Assembly (NCBI GenBank): GCA_031256815.1
Contig: JAIRPU010000142.1
Span: forward strand, 1 to 6,196
Source of the DNA: Spirochaetaceae bacterium
Lineage (GTDB): Bacteria > Spirochaetota > Spirochaetia > Treponematales > Breznakiellaceae
DNA: 6,196 nucleotides
Reading direction: 5' to 3'
The notes beneath the pieces were generated by a model. It did not search any database, was not told where the DNA came from, and saw only the letters and a list, made by a program, of their open reading frames with translations. Below are positions 1 through 5,253 of the stretch, one piece after another (position 1 is the stretch's first letter; every line of letters starts with the position of its first letter). The position numbers and the translations under genes were made by a program.

Positions 1-476
1 CAGGAGAATATCTTTATTCATTTAACCGCGCCGCCGTGGAATTTCTTTCCGGTTTTAACATAGAAGGAATTAGAACGCCGCTGGAAAACTCACGCCAAAA
101 CGCTGAACGTTGTTTTGAAAAACATCTGCGCCAAAAGATTTTTATTACTGTTTATTCGAGTCCGCAGTTGTTCAGGATTCAGGCAAATTTGCGCAGTGTT
201 TATAACTTTAATTCTTTTTATGATTCAAAAGGAGAACATTTTTATTTAACTCATTCCGGCGGCGAAACGCTTGTTACCCCAATGGAACCGTTTTCTATTT
301 TGGATAAAATTCCTTTTCTGCAAAAAGCCGGTTTTAAACGTTTTATAATTGATTTTACACCGCGCGCTTTATCAAAAAAAACTTATAAAGAAGTGCTTCG
401 TTCCGCTATTAATTACAGCGCCATTCCAGGCGCTTCGCGCTTTAACTGGAAAAACGGTTTTTACGAACAAAGCTAA
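1..476 (+). CDS. Peptidase U32 family protein, C-terminal part (5' end outside window)
   Basis: The reading frame is open from the first base (first whole codon GGA at 3) and gives 157 residues before TAA at 474-476. The GTG at 36 is an internal valine, because the similarity-bearing sequence (GEYLYSFNRAAVEFL) begins before it. The pattern resembles the end of U32-family proteins: an 'N-R-A-A-V-E-F-L' strand/helix turn, a 'F-Y-D-S-K-G-E-H-F' segment like the 'D..G..F' of the family, then a 'PFSILDKIPFLQKAGFKRFIIDF' type helix-strand unit. Bacterial U32 proteins include proteases and tRNA/rRNA hydroxylation or ubiquinone-pathway factors; the subgroup and the cysteines that would tell are not in this fragment. 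No signal peptide or membrane segment is visible in the part present. It runs in the same direction as cheW but is separated from it by 141 non-coding bases. The family call rests on pattern recognition of a C-terminal fragment and is moderate; the coding call is firm. Confidence 0.6.
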   Translation, partial: GEYLYSFNRAAVEFLSGFNIEGIRTPLENSRQNAERCFEKHLRQKIFITVYSSPQLFRIQANLRSVYNFNSFYDSKGEHFYLTHSGGETLVTPMEPFSILDKIPFLQKAGFKRFIIDFTPRALSKKTYKEVLRSAINYSAIPGASRFNWKNGFYEQS

Positions 477-477
477 A

Positions 478-563
478 GGCAGTAGCGCCTGTCGCCGCCT
501 GCATAGGCCGCCTGCCCTGCCTGCGCTGCCGGCTTTTGGCGCTGCCTGCCCGCGCTTGCCCTG
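478..563. repeat. GC-rich intergenic block with repeated GCCTGC motif
   Basis: By hand count 59 of the 77 bases at 485-561 are G or C (about 77%), and only two are A on this strand, against clearly more AT-rich genes on both sides. The hexamer GCCTGC occurs exactly at 497-502, 510-515, 519-524 and 544-549, with GCCTGT at 487-492; CCGCCTGC occurs at 495-502 and 508-515. The block can fold: 482-489 pairs with 538-545 (eight pairs including one G-T, core AGCGCC/GGCGCT) around a loop that contains GCCT/AGGC (497-500/505-508) and the self-complementary GCCGGC (528-533). No T-tract follows, so it is not an ordinary intrinsic terminator. It could be a dispersed intergenic repeat, an mRNA-stabilising structure behind the U32 gene, or a decayed insertion; the window alone cannot tell. 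Confidence 0.5.
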
Positions 564-585
564 ACATGGCAGTTGACAGCCATGT
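564..585. repeat. Short perfect inverted repeat upstream of cheW
   Basis: ACATGGC at 564-570 and GCCATGT at 579-585 form a perfect 7-bp dyad around an 8-base spacer. It lies 32 bases before the cheW ATG and directly follows the GC-rich block. The spacer and the right arm's edge contain TTGACA (573-578), so the dyad would overlap a -35 element if that promoter is real. It might be an operator, a transcript hairpin or the end of the neighbouring repeat. There is no following T-run, so terminator function is unlikely. Confidence 0.4.
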
Positions 586-601
586 TAATCAGATGTATTG
601 T
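573..601 (+). promoter_or_regulatory. Possible sigma70-type promoter for cheW
   Basis: A perfect -35 hexamer TTGACA (573-578) is followed after 17 bases by TATTGT (596-601), which matches TATAAT at four of six positions. The predicted transcript start, near 608, falls on the first base of the cheW Shine-Dalgarno sequence, leaving almost no leader. This is the only good plus-strand promoter candidate seen just before the three-gene cluster, but the weak -10 and awkward start make it tentative. Read-through from the U32 gene is the alternative. Confidence 0.3.
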
Positions 602-607
602 GTTAAA

Positions 608-611
608 GAGG
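608..611 (+). promoter_or_regulatory. Shine-Dalgarno sequence that fixes the cheW start
   Basis: GAGG within AAAGAGGCG lies six bases before the ATG at 618. It is the clearest ribosome binding site in the window and decides between the ATG at 618 and the upstream in-frame TTG at 573. It contrasts with lysS and the receptor gene, which have none. Confidence 0.7.
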
Positions 612-617
612 CGAAGA

Positions 618-1088
618 ATGGCGGAACAATTACAAATGGTTACATTTCAGCTTGCCGATGAATTGTATGGCGTTGATATCCTCGATGTAAAAGAAATTGT
701 GCGGGTACAGGAAGTCCGTTCAATACCAAACGCTCCCGCTTATGTTGAGGGTATCTTCAATTTGCGCAAGGAAATTATTCCAATAATAAACTTGCATAAA
801 CGCTTTGCGCTAAAAAAAATGATAGCTTCGCAGGAAGACGCATTGCTTTCCGGCTTTATTATAATAGATATAGACGGCATGAAGATTGGCGTTATTATAG
901 ATAAAATTTCCAGGGTGGTAACCGTTGGCCGGAACGAAATTCAACGGCCGCCGCAAATGCTTACAGGTATAGGCGCGGAGTATATTCAAGGCGTTGTCCG
1001 TCAGGGCGAAACATATCTTATTATACTGGATACACGAAGTTTATTTAATTCACGTGAACTGCAAAAAATCGCGGAACTGCGCCGGTAA
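618..1088 (+). CDS. cheW: CheW chemotaxis adaptor protein
   Basis: This encodes a 156-residue cytoplasmic protein made of one CheW domain, the normal size for the family. CheW couples methyl-accepting chemoreceptors to the histidine kinase CheA in the chemoreceptor array. Visible signatures are the N-terminal strand 'QMVTFQLADELYGVDI' (6-21), the 'EIVR' turn (26-29), 'IPNAPAYVEGIFNLR' (36-50) followed by 'IIPIINL' (53-59), and the later 'IIIDIDGMKIGVIID' (81-95) and 'IQGVVRQGETYLIILD' (123-138) strands. R50 corresponds to the conserved arginine of the receptor/kinase interface, but the usual glycine after it is K51. The ATG at 618 is chosen because GAGG at 608-611 sits six bases before it; an in-frame TTG at 573 would add 15 basic residues absent from CheW proteins. 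The DUF4139 gene begins 15 bases after its stop, so the two are probably co-transcribed. No CheA, receptor or CheY gene is in the window. Confidence 0.93.
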   Translation: MAEQLQMVTFQLADELYGVDILDVKEIVRVQEVRSIPNAPAYVEGIFNLRKEIIPIINLHKRFALKKMIASQEDALLSGFIIIDIDGMKIGVIIDKISRVVTVGRNEIQRPPQMLTGIGAEYIQGVVRQGETYLIILDTRSLFNSRELQKIAELRR

Positions 1089-1103
1089 CGCGGACGGAAA
1101 AAT

Positions 1104-3137
1104 ATGAGGCGGATTGTTTTAATACTACTTGCATTTGTTTCTGTAATTTTATCTGCGGCAGAACCGCAGAAATTGCCATTAAAACGAATCAGCCTTTTTT
1201 CCTCCGGCGTTGGTTATTTTGAGCATACAGGCGCAATAGAGGGCAACGCCCTTCTTTCATTTTCGTTTACGCGCAGCGCTTTAAACGATGCGCTAAAATC
1301 GCTTGTTGTAAATGATGTTGAATCTGGGTCGCCGCAGATAAACTATCTTTCCGATACCACATTGCAGCGTACTTTACAAAGCCTAAAAATTGACCTTTCC
1401 GGCAACCCCGGCCTGTTGGATATTCTCCGTTCTCTTAAAGGAATAGAGATTATTGCTCAAGTTAAAAACGCTTCCGGCACAATGACAAGCGAAGCGCGCG
1501 GTAAAATAATCGCCGTAGAAATGCGCGGAGAGGCCGGAGAAAGCTGGCCTGTACTTTCACTTTCAACAGCTTCCGGCGTAAGGAATATTGGAATTGCGCA
1601 ATTGGTTAATTTTTCGTTTACAGATATATCTATTCAAAATGATTTGTCGCGGGCGCTTGATTTAATTTCTAAAACAGGCGCGGCAAGAATACGCGAGCTT
1701 GATATTGAACTTAGCGGGCGCAGAAAACGTGAGGTAACGGTAAGTTATGTTATTCCAACGCCGGTTTGGAAAATTTCTTACAGATTGGATTTAAACCAAA
1801 GTCCGCCGCTGTTGCAATCATGGGCAATAATTGATAACGATGGCGATGTTGATTGGGATGGAGTTGAAGTATCGCTGGTTTCAGGAAGGCCTGTTTCGTT
1901 TGTGCAATCGCTCTACCCGCCGTATTACACGGCGCGGCCTGTGCTGCCGCTTGCCGGCGTTGGCATTGCCGAAGCGCAAACGCACGAATCCGGCTGGGAT
2001 TACGACGAAAGGGAAACGGCAGTTCTTAACGAGTCGGCGGCGCCAATGCCGGCTGCCGAAAACGCTTATTTTGACAAAGCTGCGCCTTCATTAAAAATGA
2101 GCATGGCCGATTCAACTCAAGGACGGCAGGCAAAAGTTATGGGCAGCGGCGGAGCTGCCGCGCAGGCAAGAATTGCCGGCGAACAATTTGAATGGACATT
2201 AAAAAAACCTGTTGTGTTGCAGCGGCAGCGCAGCGCAATGCTTCCGCTTTTTGATGGCTCTGTTTCGGCACGAAAGCTCATTTTGTTTTCTGGCGAGCGC
2301 GCGCTTGGCGCAGGCACAATAAACGTGTCTGCCGGTGTTGAAGTTACCAATTCTACAGGCCAAAAACTCCCCTCCGGTTCTATGACTGTTTTTGACGGGG
2401 GCACCTATGCTGGAGACGCGCTTGTGGACTTTATGTCCAACGGCGAAAAACGGCTTGTTACATACGGAGAAGACCTTTCTGTATCGGGCAGTGTGCGCGC
2501 TGAACAGAACCGGGTCGTAGATACGGCAAAACTTAGCCGCGGAATGTTTGTATTAAACCGAAAGCGTATTTTTCAATGGAATTATACAATTAGAAACAGT
2601 TCCGCAGAAACAAAGCGGCTTGTTATTGAACACCCTGTAACGGCGGGCACAAAACTGGCAAAACCTTCGGAGTTCAGCGAAAAAACCGCAACGCTTTACC
2701 GGTTTGAAATGGATTTATCCGCCAATCAGGTGCTTATATTTGATGTAAATGAAGAAATGCCGGTTACCGAACAGTATGCTCTTTCAAACTTGAATGGAGA
2801 AGCGCTGCTTGTTTGGACGAACAATGCTGAGCTTCCAGAAAACATCCGCAAGGCCTTACGCGAAGCGCTTGCTCTAAAAACCGCCGCGGAAACTGCCAGA
2901 AAAAAAACAAGCGCTCTTGAAGCGCAGCGGACTTTTCTTGTAAGTGAGCAGGAACGTATTCGCGCAAATTTACAGGCGGCGGGAAACGCAACCGCAGAAG
3001 GTCAAAATTACCTTGCAATGCTAACTTCTCTAGACAAAGATATAAGCAGCGCTACGGATAATATAAATGCTGCCCGCGCAACGGCCGATTCGGCACAGTC
3101 AGATTACGAGGCGTATATATCCAGTCTGGAACTATGA
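1104..3137 (+). CDS. Exported DUF4139 domain protein with C-terminal coiled coil
   Basis: This encodes a 677-residue protein with a signal peptide (residues 1-19: two arginines, then a hydrophobic run ending S-A-A before E20-P21), so it is exported to the periplasm or outer surface. Residues 24-75 ('KLPLKRISLFSSGVGYFEH...DALKSLVVND') resemble the DUF4140-type N-terminal strand module. Residues 211-230 carry the DUF4139 hallmark V-x-Y-x-x-P-x-P-x-W-K-x-x-Y (Y215, P218, W222, Y226), and beta-rich sequence continues to about 280. A low-complexity, Ala/Gly/Met-rich linker (289-359) follows, then more beta-rich sequence (360-575) and a heptad-like helical region rich in Ala, Glu, Lys and Gln (582-672). 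In the better-known MuiA-like members the coiled coil lies between the two DUFs; here it is C-terminal. Biochemical function is unknown for the family. The start has a weak ribosome site (GGACGGA, 1092-1098). The gene follows cheW by 15 bases and overlaps the next gene by four. Confidence 0.82.
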   Translation: MRRIVLILLAFVSVILSAAEPQKLPLKRISLFSSGVGYFEHTGAIEGNALLSFSFTRSALNDALKSLVVNDVESGSPQINYLSDTTLQRTLQSLKIDLSGNPGLLDILRSLKGIEIIAQVKNASGTMTSEARGKIIAVEMRGEAGESWPVLSLSTASGVRNIGIAQLVNFSFTDISIQNDLSRALDLISKTGAARIRELDIELSGRRKREVTVSYVIPTPVWKISYRLDLNQSPPLLQSWAIIDNDGDVDWDGVEVSLVSGRPVSFVQSLYPPYYTARPVLPLAGVGIAEAQTHESGWDYDERETAVLNESAAPMPAAENAYFDKAAPSLKMSMADSTQGRQAKVMGSGGAAAQARIAGEQFEWTLKKPVVLQRQRSAMLPLFDGSVSARKLILFSGERALGAGTINVSAGVEVTNSTGQKLPSGSMTVFDGGTYAGDALVDFMSNGEKRLVTYGEDLSVSGSVRAEQNRVVDTAKLSRGMFVLNRKRIFQWNYTIRNSSAETKRLVIEHPVTAGTKLAKPSEFSEKTATLYRFEMDLSANQVLIFDVNEEMPVTEQYALSNLNGEALLVWTNNAELPENIRKALREALALKTAAETARKKTSALEAQRTFLVSEQERIRANLQAAGNATAEGQNYLAMLTSLDKDISSATDNINAARATADSAQSDYEAYISSLEL

Positions 3138-3598
3138 ACAATTTAAAGTTTTGTTTTGTTTTGTTTTTTGCGCAAGCTTTTTTTTCACCGCTTTTTGCGC
3201 AGGAACCTCAGGTCGAGACAATTTCTTCGGTAACAGAGTTAAGCTCTCTTATAGGAATCAGTATTCATGAACTAATAACCCGTTTTGGCCCGCCTTCTAC
3301 GGTTTATCCTGTGCGTGGGGAAGCTGTATGGCAGGATGATGTTGTTTTTTCCTATAAAGATGTCGATTTTTATATTGTAAAAGACCGCGTTTGGCAGCTT
3401 CGTGTACAGAGCGCAAATGGGATTCGCACAGGCGACGCAAAAACGGCAATTACCATGACTCATGGCGCAAACATAACCGACAAGGGGAATCGTATTATTG
3501 TTGCCGTGCGCGGTTTTGCAATGCCTTTGGAGTATCATTATTATCTGGATTCGCACGGGCGGGTTCAATCAATATACCTTTGCCGCAGCGATTATTAG
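3134..3598 (+). CDS. Small exported protein of unknown function, possible two-repeat BamE-like fold
   Basis: I do not recognise a named family. The 154-residue product starts with a signal peptide (hydrophobic, Phe-rich residues 5-21; likely cleavage after L-F-A at 22, before Q23). There is no lipobox cysteine at the cleavage site, so it should be soluble or envelope-associated rather than a lipoprotein. The mature part shows two similar halves: 38-92 ('LIGISIHELITRFGPP', then strands ending 'VWQLRVQ') and 96-149 ('GIRTGDAKTAITMTHGA', then strands ending 'GRVQSIYL'). The pattern G-x-S/T..helix..G-P followed by strands recalls SmpA/BamE-type small envelope domains, but that is only a resemblance. 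Its ATG overlaps the TGA of the DUF4139 gene (ATGA, 3134-3137), which suggests translational coupling and a shared envelope role. The signal-peptide coding region contains a run of eight T (3178-3185). Confidence 0.75.
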   Translation: MNNLKFCFVLFFAQAFFSPLFAQEPQVETISSVTELSSLIGISIHELITRFGPPSTVYPVRGEAVWQDDVVFSYKDVDFYIVKDRVWQLRVQSANGIRTGDAKTAITMTHGANITDKGNRIIVAVRGFAMPLEYHYYLDSHGRVQSIYLCRSDY

Positions 3599-3603
3599 TT
3601 GCG

Positions 3604-5187
3604 TTAATAGGCAGACAAAATATCGACAAGCCTTTCCCGCCCGATAATCCTTAAAAAGCTGGCAAGGCGCGGCCCCTGTTCTTTGCCGATAAGAGCGCGG
3701 TAAACGGCGTTAAAAAGCGCTTTGGCGTCCATTCCGGCGCGTTCGGCAACATCGTAAATTGCCTGCGCACAGGATTTGTCATCGGTGTAAGAGTTTATGT
3801 TAGCGGCAACATTATCCCGTAAATCGCGTATAGCGGCACATTCAGCTTCGTTTAAATCTGTTTTTTCGCCCGCGCCGCGGAGTTTAAAGCAAAATTCAGG
3901 CGGCGCATCTTCGGAAAGCCAGTTAATAGCACATTCGCATCTTTGCTTAAGACGCGGAATTTGCTCTTCATGTTGAACGTTCAGTCTTGCTATACATTTT
4001 TCTATATCGCCGTCTGCTATCTGTAAAAGGTTACAAAGATGGCGGAAAGGAGCCTGCAAAGGCATAAGGGATGGCATTCCGTTAATTTGCGAAAGCTCAT
4101 AGACACGTTTTTCGCGTTCAAAAGCCTCTTCGTTTTTTGCTTTTTCAACTCCAAAAGCGATACGTTCTGTTCTGTCGTAATCTTCGTAAATTTTTATTAC
4201 GTCTAAATCAAACGAAATTGTAAATTCGGTATTTGGGCGCGTTCCGGCAAAAATATATCTAACAAGCTCAGGCGTATAAACTTTTAGCAGGGCAGGAAGG
4301 TCTATAACTTCGCCTTTTGAAGAACTCATTTTGCCCCCCTTGCCTTTTATGCCAATAAAATCGTAACGGAATGTTACCGGCGCGTCAAAATTGTAAACTT
4401 GTTTGCAAACAAGCCTGGAAGTGTCAAAAGAGCCTCCCTGACTGTGATGATCTTTTCCCGCAGGCTCAAAATCGACCTGTTCCTGCGCCCAGCGCATTGG
4501 CCAGTCGACACGCCACAGCAGTTTTACGCCTTTTGCGCTGCGTAAATCAACGCTTTCTTCGTTTTTGCAGGACAAACAACGGTAATTTAGCGTCCATTCA
4601 CCGTTCCAGTTTAGTATTTCGGTTTCGTCACGGCCGCATTTATCACAAAAAACACTTACAGGCCACCATTCACCCTGAATTTTATGTTCTTCATCTCTGA
4701 ATTTATCAAGGATTTGACGGAGAACTCCGCGTTTTTCGAGCGCCTTTTTTATTCCTTCGGCATAGAGTGAAGCGCGGTAACGTTCTGTTTGGTAAAGATA
4801 TTCCGGTTCAATGCCTACACGCGGCAAAACGCTTTCTACATCAACTTCGTGATGGCGCGCATAGCTTTCGTTACGGCCCCATGGGTCGGGAACCGTTGTA
4901 ATTGCCTTTCGCAAGTATTGTTCCAATTCATTACGGTTAGGCATATTTTCCGGCACTTTACGAAAAACATCGTAATCGTCCCAGGAATAAATAAAGCGTA
5001 CATTTTTGCCGCGCCGCCGCAATGCGCGAACAACTAAATCTACAGAAATTATCTCGCGGAAGTTTCCAATATGTACCGTGCCGGAAGGAGTAATTCCTGA
5101 AGCGCAGGTGTAAAGAGCTTTTTCGCCCTTTTCATGAATAATTTTTTCTGCTGTTTCGTCTGCCCAATGGGCGTTTTTTTTACTCAT
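3604..5187 (-). CDS. lysS: Class I lysyl-tRNA synthetase
   Basis: This 527-residue cytoplasmic enzyme charges tRNA-Lys with lysine using ATP. It is the class I (archaeal-type) LysRS, unrelated to the class II enzyme of most bacteria; spirochaetes are a known bacterial group carrying it. The Rossmann-fold signature is P-S-G-T-V-H-I-G-N (34-42, the HIGH equivalent, H39 and G41). The second catalytic motif is G-G-K-M-S-S-S-K (284-291, KMSKS equivalent). Four cysteines in two C-x-x-C pairs (C181/C184 and C204/C207) form the expected zinc-binding knuckle. 'WRVDWPMRW' (225-233) and 'AGKDHHSQGGS' (243-253) are also typical of the family. The alpha-helical C-terminal part (about 330-527) completes the usual length. 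All key residues are intact. No Shine-Dalgarno precedes the ATG, and a near-consensus promoter predicts transcription starting at or beside the ATG. It is convergent with the small exported gene, with 5 bases between stop codons. Confidence 0.97.
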   Translation of the reverse strand: MSKKNAHWADETAEKIIHEKGEKALYTCASGITPSGTVHIGNFREIISVDLVVRALRRRGKNVRFIYSWDDYDVFRKVPENMPNRNELEQYLRKAITTVPDPWGRNESYARHHEVDVESVLPRVGIEPEYLYQTERYRASLYAEGIKKALEKRGVLRQILDKFRDEEHKIQGEWWPVSVFCDKCGRDETEILNWNGEWTLNYRCLSCKNEESVDLRSAKGVKLLWRVDWPMRWAQEQVDFEPAGKDHHSQGGSFDTSRLVCKQVYNFDAPVTFRYDFIGIKGKGGKMSSSKGEVIDLPALLKVYTPELVRYIFAGTRPNTEFTISFDLDVIKIYEDYDRTERIAFGVEKAKNEEAFEREKRVYELSQINGMPSLMPLQAPFRHLCNLLQIADGDIEKCIARLNVQHEEQIPRLKQRCECAINWLSEDAPPEFCFKLRGAGEKTDLNEAECAAIRDLRDNVAANINSYTDDKSCAQAIYDVAERAGMDAKALFNAVYRALIGKEQGPRLASFLRIIGRERLVDILSAY

Positions 5188-5193
5188 TGCGCA

Positions 5194-5222
5194 ATTATAG
5201 ATAAAATCTTATACCTTGACAA
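5194..5222 (-). promoter_or_regulatory. Near-consensus sigma70 promoter for lysS, predicted leaderless start
   Basis: Read on the minus strand, TTGTCA (5222-5217, five of six matches to TTGACA) is separated by exactly 17 bases from a perfect TATAAT (5199-5194). Six bases after the -10 comes the A of the lysS ATG (5187), so the expected transcript start coincides with the start codon. The absence of any Shine-Dalgarno sequence between 5188 and 5193 fits a leaderless mRNA. The -35 overlaps that of a candidate plus-strand promoter. Confidence 0.7.
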
Positions 5223-5244
5223 CATAATCATAAAACTATACATT
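5216..5244 (+). promoter_or_regulatory. Candidate promoter 1 for the TonB-receptor-like gene
   Basis: A perfect TTGACA (5216-5221) is followed after 17 bases by TACATT (5239-5244) or, after 15 bases, by TATACA (5237-5242); each -10 matches the consensus at four of six. The predicted start near 5250 would lie just before the TTG at 5254, giving another near-leaderless message. The -35 shares five bases with the lysS -35 on the other strand, because TTGACAA is palindromic around its central A. Confidence 0.4.
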
Positions 5245-5253
5245 TTTGTTACG

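Noticed and set aside
485..561. GCCTGC repeats as a CRISPR array
   Set aside because: The repeats are only six to eight bases with irregular spacing and no unique spacers of constant length.
349..564. Plus-strand open frame overlapping the U32 gene end and the GC-rich block
   Set aside because: It is out of frame with the U32 gene, and its C-terminal half (ALPALPAFGAACPRLP) only reflects the GCCTGC-type repeats. There is no ribosome site or recognisable domain.
573..617. TTG start 15 codons upstream of the cheW ATG
   Set aside because: The added residues (LIRCIVLKRRR) are unlike CheW, and the TTG has no ribosome site, while the ATG at 618 has GAGG six bases before it.
633..661. Flagellar sigma28-like -10 (GCCGATGA, 654-661)
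   Set aside because: It lies inside the cheW coding sequence and there is no TAAA-type -35 at the right distance.
2117..3568. Minus-strand open frames opposite the DUF4139 and small exported genes (2117-2404, 2764-3018, 3272-3568)
   Set aside because: They lie antisense to well-supported coding sequence, have no domain likeness and no ribosome sites.
3578..3616. Possible bidirectional terminator between the convergent small exported gene and lysS
   Set aside because: Only a weak TATTA/TAATA stem (3593-3597/3605-3609) with a bulged GCC/GGC extension is present, without a GC-rich core or T-tract on either strand.
4371..5037. Plus-strand open frames inside lysS (4371-4700, 4789-5037) and a second minus-strand frame at 4836-5033
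   Set aside because: They overlap a complete, motif-bearing lysS in other frames and have composition expected of shadow frames.
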